Assembly (NCBI GenBank): GCA_022820835.1
Contig: JAJEET010000008.1
Span: 60,890-124,889, forward strand
DNA length: 64,000 nt
Direction of reading: 5' to 3'
Source of the DNA: Candidatus Poribacteria bacterium
GTDB lineage: Bacteria; Poribacteria; WGA-4E; WGA-3G
Shown: positions 53,392-61,321 of the stretch, one piece after another
Layout of the letters: every line of letters begins with the position of its first letter
Position numbering within the stretch: the first letter of the stretch is position 1
Made by a program: the position numbers and the translations under genes
Notes under the pieces: model-generated
What the model was told of the DNA's origin: nothing
The model's input: only the letters and a program-made list of their open reading frames with translations
Databases searched by the model: none

Positions 53392-56313
53392 TTATTTGCG
53401 TATCAATAGCTTGCGTGTGGCGGTGAAATCGCCTGCGGTGAGCGTATAGAAATACAGGCCACTGGCGACAGGTTCACCGATAGCATTTCTACCATCCCAA
53501 TACGCCGCACGACTGCGGTTCTGATACATACCCGCAGGTTGATGCCCAAGTACCAATGTTCGCACCAATGTGCCATCTATCGCATAGATACGCAGTGTAA
53601 CATCTGCTTCTTTTGCTAACTGATAAGGTATCCATGTCTCAGGATTGAACGGGTTTGGATAGTTTGCCAAGAGTGCCGTTGCTTTCGGCACCGTCTCCGC
53701 CTTTCTCAGCGTCGTTAGGAGATTTTGAAGCACAGCAATTCCTTTTTCAAAACGCGCATCTGTCCGGTTCCGTTGCTTGGCGCGGTCAATCCACCGTTGG
53801 AGACTTTCGGTTACAGATACAGCAGTAGGTGCCGCGGCTGCCGCCTCAAGTGCGTCTAAAACTGCGATGATGTCCTCACGGTTAACTTCACCGTCGCCGT
53901 TGACATCCCCTGTGCAAGGGTTGCATCCGGAGCTCCCAAAGTTTTCGGCAACTAATACTAAATCTATCACATCCACGACACCGTCGCCGTTGACATCCTT
54001 CGCAGGCGTAAACGCTGCGTAGATGGTATAGTCGCCAGTCTTTTGCGCATAGCTTTGGACTTTGATGTAATATGTCCCCGGGTACACATCCTGTTCTATT
54101 CTGAAATTTAATTCTGCATCCACGGTTTTATCGGCATTCGTTGCCAATGTGACCCCTTCACTGTCTTGCAATGTGCCTATCGTATCAAGGATGCCTGTCG
54201 TTGTCGTCCAAAGTGTAAGTTGACCATACACCTCTACTTGGACACTGAAGTAATCCACATCATTGTCGGGGTCTATCTTTGCTGTGAGAAAGCCGCCGAG
54301 AAGCAGCGAAGTCGCTTCAACTGATGCGATGTCCCACAACAACACCGTGCCGTCATCACTCCCACTTGCCAGGGTGCGTCCATCTGGACTGAATACAACA
54401 CTATTGACAGCAGCGGTATGCCCCTCAAGTCTGCCTATTTCTGCCCGTGTATCCCACAACCGCACGGTGTTGTCATGACTCCCACTGGCGAGGATGTGTC
54501 CATCCGGACTGAACGCTACACTATTGACAGCATCGGTATGTCCTTGGAGTCTGCTGATTTCCGTCCGTGTAGCAACATCCCACAGACGTACAGTGCCGTC
54601 ATTACTCCCACTGACGATTGTTTTGCCATCGGGACTGAACGCTACACTATTGACCCAACCGGTATGTCCCCGAAGTATAGCGATTTCTGTCCATGTATCC
54701 ACATCCCACAGACGTACAGTGCCGTCAACACTCCCCGCACTTGTGAGGGTGCGTCCATCCGGACTGAACGCTACACTGACACTCCCTATATGTTCCCAAT
54801 GTCTGTCTATTTCTGTCTGCGTATCGACATCCCACAGACTCACAATATCGTAAAAGCTCCCACTTGCGATTGTTTTACCATCTGGACTGAACGCTACACT
54901 ATTGACTCGACCTGTCTTAAGTGTGCCTATTTTTGTCTGCGTAGCAACATCCCACAAAAAGATGCCACTTGCGATTGTTTTGCTATCCGGACTAAACGAT
55001 ACACTATTGACATAACTGGTATCAAGTGTGCCTATTTTTGTCTGCGTAGCAACATCCCACAAAAAACTACCACCAGCGGTACTTACGCCGTGACTAATCC
55101 CACTGACGATTGTTTTACTATCCGGACTAAACGATACACTCCTGACAGGCTCGGTATGCTCCTCAAGCATGGTGTGAAACCATGAATATCCCCTTCCCCT
55201 TTTTTTTACTTGCGCAGCAACAACCCACAAGACATCCCATGTATGTTCGGAGCCGCCGAGGTTAAGTCCGTATGTTCTTGTCTGCGTATTTATATCCAAG
55301 AAATACACAGAGACGGAGGAGCCCCACGAAGACTTATATGCGATTATCTGACCATCCGGACTGAACGATACCCCCGTGACATTGGAGCTCAACTCAAGTA
55401 TAGCTGTTTCTGTCTTCGTAACAACATCCCACAAACGCACATCGCTACTGGACCACAAACGCGCGTCGCCGTAGTTCCCCCCACTTGCGATTGTCTGACC
55501 ATCGGGACTGAACGATACACTATTGACCCAACCGGTATGTCCCTCGAGTACACCTATTTCTGTCAGCGTAGCAACATCCCATATACGCACGGTGTTGTCA
55601 TGACTCCCGCTTGCGAGGGTGCTACCATCCGGACTGAATGATACACTACTGACGTATCCGGTATGCCCTTCAAGTCTGCCTGTTTCTGTCAGCGTATCCA
55701 CATCCCATAAACGTACAATGTTGTCATTACCGCCACTCGCGAGCTTCTGACCATCTGGACTGAACGATACACTCTCTACCGACCCGGTATGCCCCTCAAG
55801 TGTGTGTATTTGCGTCTGTGTATCCACATCCCATAGACGTAGGGTGTTATCATCACCCCTACTTGCGAGGGTGCGCCCATCCGGACTGAAAACAACACTA
55901 TTGACAGCATCGGTATGCCCTTCAAGTCTGCCTATCTCTGTCTGTGTAGCAACATCCCATAAACGCACGGTGTTATCATGACTCCCGCTTGCGAGGGTGC
56001 TACCATCCGGACTGAACGATACACTATTGATACGCCCCGTATGGCCAATGAGTAGGGCAAGTTCTTCACTTGTCTGTACATCATAAATCCATATACCGAT
56101 CTTATCTGCCACAGCAAACAACGCTCCATCTTGTGAGCACGTTATATCATTTATCCCGCCTTTGCCAAGCCTCCCTTTAGCACCTTCCGGTAGCCCCCAC
56201 TGCGTATGCGGTTCATAGGCCGCATACGTCTGTGGTATACACGGAAACAGTGAAACACTCAGAAATATCAAGTTGAGAAATAGTGTTGTTTTTATCACAT
56301 TATAAACTTTCAT
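53392..56313 (-). CDS. Secreted WD40 protein with PPC-like domain, dockerin repeats and C-terminal sorting module
   Basis: A 973-residue secreted mosaic. A signal peptide (about 1-32, ending IPQTYA) is followed by TQWGLPEGAKGRLGKGGIND, the same N-terminal module as in the other WD40 proteins of this window. Then come about 13 WD40 repeats (VNSVSFSPDGSTLASGSHDN..VRLWDVAT form), which are highly repetitive in DNA sequence too. A PPC-like domain (about 690-785, DVDYFSVQVEVYGQ), two calcium-binding dockerin-type repeats (DVNGDGVVDVIDLVLVAENF and DVNGDGEVNREDIIAVLDAL) and a linker precede the sorting module (NYPNPFNPETWIPYQLAK ... RKLLIRK). The start ATG at 56313 follows AAGGGAAGTTG. Confidence 0.85.
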   Translation of the reverse strand: MKVYNVIKTTLFLNLIFLSVSLFPCIPQTYAAYEPHTQWGLPEGAKGRLGKGGINDITCSQDGALFAVADKIGIWIYDVQTSEELALLIGHTGRINSVSFSPDGSTLASGSHDNTVRLWDVATQTEIGRLEGHTDAVNSVVFSPDGRTLASRGDDNTLRLWDVDTQTQIHTLEGHTGSVESVSFSPDGQKLASGGNDNIVRLWDVDTLTETGRLEGHTGYVSSVSFSPDGSTLASGSHDNTVRIWDVATLTEIGVLEGHTGWVNSVSFSPDGQTIASGGNYGDARLWSSSDVRLWDVVTKTETAILELSSNVTGVSFSPDGQIIAYKSSWGSSVSVYFLDINTQTRTYGLNLGGSEHTWDVLWVVAAQVKKRGRGYSWFHTMLEEHTEPVRSVSFSPDSKTIVSGISHGVSTAGGSFLWDVATQTKIGTLDTSYVNSVSFSPDSKTIASGIFLWDVATQTKIGTLKTGRVNSVAFSPDGKTIASGSFYDIVSLWDVDTQTEIDRHWEHIGSVSVAFSPDGRTLTSAGSVDGTVRLWDVDTWTEIAILRGHTGWVNSVAFSPDGKTIVSGSNDGTVRLWDVATRTEISRLQGHTDAVNSVAFSPDGHILASGSHDNTVRLWDTRAEIGRLEGHTAAVNSVVFSPDGRTLASGSDDGTVLLWDIASVEATSLLLGGFLTAKIDPDNDVDYFSVQVEVYGQLTLWTTTTGILDTIGTLQDSEGVTLATNADKTVDAELNFRIEQDVYPGTYYIKVQSYAQKTGDYTIYAAFTPAKDVNGDGVVDVIDLVLVAENFGSSGCNPCTGDVNGDGEVNREDIIAVLDALEAAAAAPTAVSVTESLQRWIDRAKQRNRTDARFEKGIAVLQNLLTTLRKAETVPKATALLANYPNPFNPETWIPYQLAKEADVTLRIYAIDGTLVRTLVLGHQPAGMYQNRSRAAYWDGRNAIGEPVASGLYFYTLTAGDFTATRKLLIRK

Positions 56314-56445
56314 CAACTTCCCTTCTCATCGTATGGTGGATGCGTGAGGCACCGTATCAACATCGCTGTGAATTTGTTCGCGTTGTTTCTCGGCTAAATC
56401 TTTTTCAGAAATAAATGAATATTTTTGTATAAAGAGACCCCTTTT

Positions 56446-56454
56446 TGGTATAAT
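56446..56454 (+). promoter_or_regulatory. Extended -10 box upstream of transposase remnant
   Basis: TGGTATAAT at 56446-56454 lies 38 bp before the ATG at 56493. No clear -35 box. It may be the element's own promoter. Confidence 0.35.
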
Positions 56455-56492
56455 GAAGTTACCACAACGCTTTACCTAAAAGGAATTCTCTG

Positions 56493-56650
56493 ATGAATAT
56501 CATAACACTTTTCTCTGAAATAGACGAATTTTTTTTGTTTATGAGAGATGGGTGGCAACGCATTGTCTGCCAAAGGAGACCCTACTCCAGGAAACACGTG
56601 GACGGCGGCGAAAACCGCATCCCAGCGAGGTGATGATCCTTGCTTTCTAA
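56493..56650 (+). pseudogene. N-terminal remnant of an IS982-type transposase
   Basis: From the ATG at 56493, behind AAAAGGAATTC, the frame reads MNIITLFSEIDEFFLFMRDG, which matches the start of IS982-family transposases. The frame shifts after about 30 residues: in the next frame the sequence reads RGRRRKPHPSEVMILAF (about 56600-56647), the family's second conserved block, and then stops at 56648-56650. The remaining ~200 residues with the catalytic acids are missing. It is therefore a frameshifted, truncated transposase gene. The surrounding region 56314-56713 has no other gene. Confidence 0.6.
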
Positions 56651-56713
56651 ACCATAAACTTTTTTTAAACTCACGTTAAGTAATTTAAATCTCTAAATTA
56701 TAAAGGAGAAATT

Positions 56714-57607
56714 GTGCAACGGCAAAATATGATACACATTCTGATAAAATTATTATATTCTCTATTAATCTCTATCGTGGCTTTTGCAATGAGTGTCCAT
56801 GCTGAAACAGCAGCTCAGCACTATCGCTATGCTGAGCATCTATTTGAATCGGGTGATTACCAAGCGGCACGGCTTGCGTATAAACGGCTGTTGTTCTACG
56901 ATCCTGATACGGAATTCAGAGATGTGGCGGATTATCGGATCGCACAGAGTTACTATTATCAGAATGAGCCTACGCGTGCCGAAGCCTTGTTTCGAGATTT
57001 CTCAACCGAGCACCCGAATTCACGACTACGTTTTCAGAGTGAATTGATGCTCGGGCAACTCCATTTCGATGCAGGCGCGTACGCACTGGCGCGCACGACT
57101 CTCTTTGAACTCTTACATACAACGAATGATCCAGAAGTTGTGGAAGCAGCGCACTACCTACGCGGTTGGTGCTATATCCGGACAAGCGATTGGAACAAGG
57201 CGATCTCAGAGTTGCGACAAGCAGATGTATCCTACACGGATGGACACCGCGGAAAAAAGGCGCGTGAATTAGCCTCCATACTGCTTGCAGAGACACCATT
57301 ACCAACGAAATCACCGCAGATGGCAGGTTGGCTCTCAACGATCATTCCCGGCACGGGGCAGCTTTATGCTGGAAAAATCAGAGAGGGACTACTCGCGGCA
57401 GCACTCAATGGAACGTTCATCTACCTTGCAGCAGACGCTATTCGTGAACGCCGATATGTTGACTGCATCGGTATATCTCTCATCGGATGGCGATTCTATT
57501 GGGGCAACCGGACCGAGGCACAGCGGTTTGCCACTGAGCATAACGCACGCCACAAGCAGGCATTAATCGAAACGTTGAACCGTCAGGCTGAAATGTCTGC
57601 ACCTTAG
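56714..57607 (+). CDS. TPR plus membrane protein, DUF5683-like, second copy
   Basis: A 297-residue homologue of the gene at 48622. The start is GTG at 56714, preceded by AAGGAGAAATT. A signal/anchor segment (LLYSLLISIVAFAMSVHA, about 13-30) leads to TPR units (YAEHLFESGDYQAARLAYKR and further) and a C-terminal membrane part (WLSTIIPGTGQLYAGKIREG, then AALNGTFIYLAADAI and a third hydrophobic segment). The shared features are the PGTGQ/PGSGQ motif and the repeated KRLLFYDPD/KRLLFLHPD ending in a TPR. It is not in the ECF operon, so it is either a dispersed paralogue or has its own control. Role unknown. Confidence 0.78.
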   Translation: MQRQNMIHILIKLLYSLLISIVAFAMSVHAETAAQHYRYAEHLFESGDYQAARLAYKRLLFYDPDTEFRDVADYRIAQSYYYQNEPTRAEALFRDFSTEHPNSRLRFQSELMLGQLHFDAGAYALARTTLFELLHTTNDPEVVEAAHYLRGWCYIRTSDWNKAISELRQADVSYTDGHRGKKARELASILLAETPLPTKSPQMAGWLSTIIPGTGQLYAGKIREGLLAAALNGTFIYLAADAIRERRYVDCIGISLIGWRFYWGNRTEAQRFATEHNARHKQALIETLNRQAEMSAP

Positions 57608-57620
57608 CATTACCGAAAAC

Positions 57621-58256
57621 TTACCATTCTGCCTGTTTCAGGAATTCCAGTGCCATCAAGGTATGACCCTCTGCATTTGGGTGAACGCCGTCCCGGGTTG
57701 TCCAAAGTGCACCCGGACGCGCAGCAACCGCTTTATCGAAAACGGCATTCGTCGGTATCAATCTCGCATCAAATTCCTCGGCGAGTTTATGTATGCTTTC
57801 GTTGTAAGCATCCACAGCCAACGGGCGCGGCTCGTCAACATCTTCCTCAATATAGAAGATTTCAAACAGAAAAAGAGGGGCATCTAATTCAGTTTTCGCT
57901 CGTGTGAGAATCCGTTGATAGCACGCTTCCCAAACCGGTAAATACGCTTCCGTAGAAACATTGCCTGCATACTGGCGACTTGCGTTGTTAATTCCGATTT
58001 TCACTGAGAGCCAGTTCGGTTTTTCGGCAATCACATCGGTATCCCACCGTTCTTCCAAACCCTCAACGATATCGCCACCGATACCTTTGTTGACATAAGT
58101 GATGTCGCGTTCCGGGTATTTTGCAGTGATGAGCTCAGTGATTTTACGGACGTACCCATGTCCGTAAGGTGCGTGTTCATTCCGCCGCCCGCAATCGGTA
58201 ATGCTATCGCCAATAAAAAGTACCTTATCTCCTGATTCAAACAATAAATTATTCAC
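57621..58256 (-). CDS. SGNH/GDSL-type hydrolase
   Basis: A 211-residue lipase/esterase of the SGNH fold. Block I GDSITDCG (about 16-23) holds the serine, NKGIGGD (about 56-62) gives the oxyanion glycine, SVKIGINNAS (block III, with INN in place of GND) is slightly divergent, and DGVHPNAEGH (block V, about 189-198) has the Asp and His. No signal peptide. It could be a carbohydrate esterase or a lipid hydrolase. The start is GTG at 58256 with AGGAG seven bases upstream. It is convergent with the TPR/membrane gene, 13 bp apart. Confidence 0.86.
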   Translation of the reverse strand: MNNLLFESGDKVLFIGDSITDCGRRNEHAPYGHGYVRKITELITAKYPERDITYVNKGIGGDIVEGLEERWDTDVIAEKPNWLSVKIGINNASRQYAGNVSTEAYLPVWEACYQRILTRAKTELDAPLFLFEIFYIEEDVDEPRPLAVDAYNESIHKLAEEFDARLIPTNAVFDKAVAARPGALWTTRDGVHPNAEGHTLMALEFLKQAEW

Positions 58257-58273
58257 AATACATCTCCTATATG

Positions 58274-58316
58274 TGATATACTTATGAGTTGTCAGTATTC
58301 AGTTATCAGTTGTCAG
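58274..58316 (+). promoter_or_regulatory. Extended -10 promoter and heptamer repeats upstream of thiE
   Basis: TGATATACT at 58274-58282 gives an extended -10 box about 95 bp before the thiE ATG. It is followed directly by heptamer-type units AGTTGTCAGTATTCAGTT and on to 58316. No TPP-riboswitch core (the conserved CUGAGA and adjoining helices) is present in the leader. Confidence 0.4.
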
Positions 58317-58377
58317 AAAGAAGAACTACCTTCTTACCGATGACTCTAATTTATCACATCTTGAGCAATATACCAAC

Positions 58378-59007
58378 ATGAAAAATATCGGTGTTCTTCA
58401 CGTCATTACGGATACAACACTGCAATCGCGATTCACGCATGCGGAGTTAGCAGAACTCGCAATCGCGGGGGGCGCGGATACGTTACAATTCCGTCAAAAA
58501 GAGGGTACAACGCGTCAATTAATCGCGGCAGCGGAAAGCATGCAGGCGATATGTGAACAACACAAGGTGCCGTTAATTGTAAACGACAGAGCCGATATCG
58601 CCCTCGCCGTCGGTGCAGCAGGCGCGCATTTCGGGCAAGACGACATGCCTGTCGCCGTCGGAAGACAGATTTTCTCTACAAACGCCATCATCGGGGCATC
58701 TGCCCGCACTGAAGATAAAATACTCGCTGCAATTTCAGAGGGTGCCGATTATATTGGATTCGGTCCCATCTACGGCACGACTTCAAAACCGGATGCTGAG
58801 AGGGCTAAGGGATTAGATCGACTACGCCGGATGTGCGACATCGCGGCGTGCCCAGTTATAGCAATAGGTGGGATTGGTGTCCAGACTGCAGCGGATGTCA
58901 TTCGCGCAGGTGCACACGGGATCGCTGTCATCTCTGCGGTTTGCGCACACCCCGAACCGAGCATCGCTACACAGGCACTACTAAACGAAATTCTGGGTGC
59001 AAAATAA
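58378..59007 (+). CDS. thiE: Thiamine-phosphate synthase
   Basis: A 209-residue TIM-barrel enzyme that joins hydroxymethylpyrimidine pyrophosphate and thiazole phosphate to make thiamine phosphate. Visible family parts are LQFRQKEGTT (strand 2), VNDRADIALAVGAAGAHFGQ (phosphate and metal-binding, about 67-86), GASARTEDKI, YIGFGPIYGTTSKP (about 124-137) and IAIGGIGVQTAADVIRAGA (about 162-180). Length is normal. It is the first of a run with DUF2851 (23 bp later), a methyltransferase (1 bp gap) and a LamG-like protein. Other thi genes are not in the window. Confidence 0.94.
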   Translation: MKNIGVLHVITDTTLQSRFTHAELAELAIAGGADTLQFRQKEGTTRQLIAAAESMQAICEQHKVPLIVNDRADIALAVGAAGAHFGQDDMPVAVGRQIFSTNAIIGASARTEDKILAAISEGADYIGFGPIYGTTSKPDAERAKGLDRLRRMCDIAACPVIAIGGIGVQTAADVIRAGAHGIAVISAVCAHPEPSIATQALLNEILGAK

Positions 59008-59029
59008 TCAAAACAGGTGATAGCACAAT

Positions 59030-60490
59030 ATGAACGACACATTCACAGTTGAGCAGCTCTCTAAAATATTCAGGGAAATTGATGAGGGGCATAACCCGGA
59101 TCTCAGTAGAATCGACGAAGCACGCGTTCAGCAGATGTGGCAACAGCAACACTTTTTTGATACCAATATGGCATCGATTGACAGGCGATCAATCCGTGTG
59201 TTGAAACCCGGCATCTTGAACCATAATGAAGGCCCCGATTTTATGCACGCCGAAATTGAGATTGACGGCAAACTCCAGATCGGTGACGTCGAAATTCATG
59301 TCCGATCTTCAGAATGGTACGCACACCAACATCATCTCAATTCGAGATACAATCGCGTGATTTTACATGCCGTCTTTTTTAACGACGATTTCAATCTACG
59401 GACACGACTCCAGAATGGAAAGCGCGTCGCAACTTTAGAGTTACTGAAATGGGTCGCAGTAGATACCGGAGACCTGTACGACAACACGAATGACACATCA
59501 ACAAGCGATGGATTGTGTCGGATAACTGGGAAGCAACTAAACATAGAGGTCTTGAAAGGCGTTTTCGAGTCATTGGGACGTGAACGGTTTTTGGAAAAGG
59601 CGGAGTCGATGCGGCTGTTAAGAACTCGTCTCAATTTCGAGCAGCTCCTCTATGAAGGTATCATGGAGGCATTGGGATATGAACGCAACAGTAAAGCCAT
59701 GCGAGAGTTGGCACAGCATGTCCCGTTTGCTGACCTCGACCAGAAATCCGAGCTTGAGATTCAGGCAACGCTTTTTGGGGTCGCAGGTCTTTTGCCATCA
59801 CAACGTGAGAAGCCGTTACCACCAGAAGCAGCGGACGATCCAGGCATCGTTGCCTTGGAAGAACAGTGGCGCGCTTCGGAATATGCAGAACTTCCACAGC
59901 GTATGACAGAGGCGCGTTGGAGTTTTACCGGAAGACCCCTTAACCATCCTGTACGACGTATCGCAGCGATGGCTCAGTTAATTCATCGTTGTCAAGGTAG
60001 CCTGATGATGTATTTTCTCCCAATCTGTGAAAAAGTAGCAACTGCGGATACAAAACGGGCACTACAAACTATCCAAACAGAACTACGTGCCCACCTGATG
60101 CTCGAACCTACCGGCTATTGGGATCAACATTCTAACTTCGGTTTGAAAAGCAGGCGCAAAATAGCACTCCTTGGCAAAGATCGTGCCATGGATATTATCA
60201 TAAATAAAATCTTACCAATTGCCTATGTTTGGGCAGTCGAAGCGGACAGCCAACAACTGCAGGAGGCTGTCCTACAACTCTATAGTACCGGTGCCAAATC
60301 AACGGGGAATAAAATTATACGTCATGTTGGTGAACAGATTTTCATTGATGCGAAGAAGATGCGTCATTTGAAACCGACTGCTAAAATCGAGCAAGGGGTC
60401 ATCCGTTTATACAAAAACTATTGTGCCGATCAGCTCTGTGATCTCTGCCCCATTTTGGAACACGGTGCGGTGCTCCCGGAGGAGGATTAG
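59030..60490 (+). CDS. DUF2851 family protein
   Basis: A 486-residue protein matching DUF2851. The core is RSIRVLKPGILNHNEGPDFM (about 55-74), followed by IGDVEIHVRSSEWYAH and YNRVILHAVF, the family's conserved acidic/histidine segments. The C-terminal part is helical and ends with a cluster of cysteines, CADQLCDLCPIL. The function of DUF2851 is unknown; some members lie near nucleic acid enzymes. AGGTGATAGCACAAT precedes the ATG. It follows thiE closely and precedes the methyltransferase by one base, so they share a transcript. Confidence 0.83.
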   Translation: MNDTFTVEQLSKIFREIDEGHNPDLSRIDEARVQQMWQQQHFFDTNMASIDRRSIRVLKPGILNHNEGPDFMHAEIEIDGKLQIGDVEIHVRSSEWYAHQHHLNSRYNRVILHAVFFNDDFNLRTRLQNGKRVATLELLKWVAVDTGDLYDNTNDTSTSDGLCRITGKQLNIEVLKGVFESLGRERFLEKAESMRLLRTRLNFEQLLYEGIMEALGYERNSKAMRELAQHVPFADLDQKSELEIQATLFGVAGLLPSQREKPLPPEAADDPGIVALEEQWRASEYAELPQRMTEARWSFTGRPLNHPVRRIAAMAQLIHRCQGSLMMYFLPICEKVATADTKRALQTIQTELRAHLMLEPTGYWDQHSNFGLKSRRKIALLGKDRAMDIIINKILPIAYVWAVEADSQQLQEAVLQLYSTGAKSTGNKIIRHVGEQIFIDAKKMRHLKPTAKIEQGVIRLYKNYCADQLCDLCPILEHGAVLPEED

Positions 60491-60491
60491 C

Positions 60492-61295
60492 ATGCGTTCG
60501 CAAGCCAAACCGTTGACGGACGAATCCTATTGGACGACACTCTGGGACGGTCAACAGCATAAGGTTCGCCATTTACGGTGGGCGTACGTGGCAAATCGTC
60601 AACTGGCGAAACTGTTTCAGAACGCACTCGCCGGTTTCAAAAAACCGACACTCATTGAACTCGGATGTGCCGATTCTCTCTGGCTCCCGTATCTCGCTCG
60701 GAACTACGATAGTGATTGTTACGGTGTCGATTTCTCCGAACTCGGGTGTCAACTTGCACAGCGGAACCTCGCGCTTGCAGGGGCGGAAGGAACGATTATC
60801 TGTGAAGACTTGTTCAACTTTGCCAAAACGCATCGTAGCACTTATGATTTTGTGTATTCAATGGGTTTGATTGAACACTTTAGCACCCCTCAAGCGATTT
60901 TGGAGGAGATGTACAACCTGCTCAAACCGGAGGGAACGATGCTAACCATAACGCCGAACCTACGCGGTATGTATACGCCAATCGCTCGAGTTGCCAGCCC
61001 GAAACTCCTCGCGACACACAAGGTAATTCTACCGACAGAACTTGCTGCAGCATTGCGAGCGGCAGGATTTCAGGTCACGGAATATGGATATACAGGGGGA
61101 CCCTTGAAATTGAGTGTCGTCGATTACTCACCGTGGCGAGCAGTCATCGGAAAATGGGGACATGAAGTACTCTGTAAATGCGTCAATCTAACAGATATTA
61201 TTGTAGGCAATTTATTCGCGGCACTCCGGGTGCCGAACCAGCAGTTAACATCGCCCTATGTATATGCGATCTGTAGAAAACCGAAAACCAAATGA
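60492..61295 (+). CDS. Class I SAM-dependent methyltransferase
   Basis: A 267-residue methyltransferase. The SAM motif I is LIELGCADSLWLPYLA (about 53-68) and the acidic motif II is CYGVDFSELG (about 77-86), with post-I motifs DFVYSMGLIEHF and LKPEGTMLTITPN. This is the Methyltransf_23/ubiE-like group, which methylates small molecules, lipids or sugars. GGAGGAGGATTAG precedes the ATG at 60492, just after the DUF2851 stop. The frame is open upstream but there is no reason to prefer that. A LamG-like gene follows 26 bp later. Confidence 0.87.
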   Translation: MRSQAKPLTDESYWTTLWDGQQHKVRHLRWAYVANRQLAKLFQNALAGFKKPTLIELGCADSLWLPYLARNYDSDCYGVDFSELGCQLAQRNLALAGAEGTIICEDLFNFAKTHRSTYDFVYSMGLIEHFSTPQAILEEMYNLLKPEGTMLTITPNLRGMYTPIARVASPKLLATHKVILPTELAAALRAAGFQVTEYGYTGGPLKLSVVDYSPWRAVIGKWGHEVLCKCVNLTDIIVGNLFAALRVPNQQLTSPYVYAICRKPKTK

Positions 61296-61321
61296 TTCAA
61301 CCGAAAACAGGAGAAACTTTC

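Noticed and set aside
54418..55185. 255-residue plus-strand frame opposite the secreted WD40/dockerin gene
   Set aside because: Repeated threonine/cysteine pattern is the reverse complement of WD40 blades.
54300..56050. Long regular DNA repeats that could look like a CRISPR or satellite array
   Set aside because: The ~126-bp periodicity is codon-based and encodes WD40 blades in an intact reading frame.
58283..58377. TPP riboswitch before thiE
   Set aside because: The conserved CUGAGA core and helices are absent; the leader is mostly heptamer repeats.
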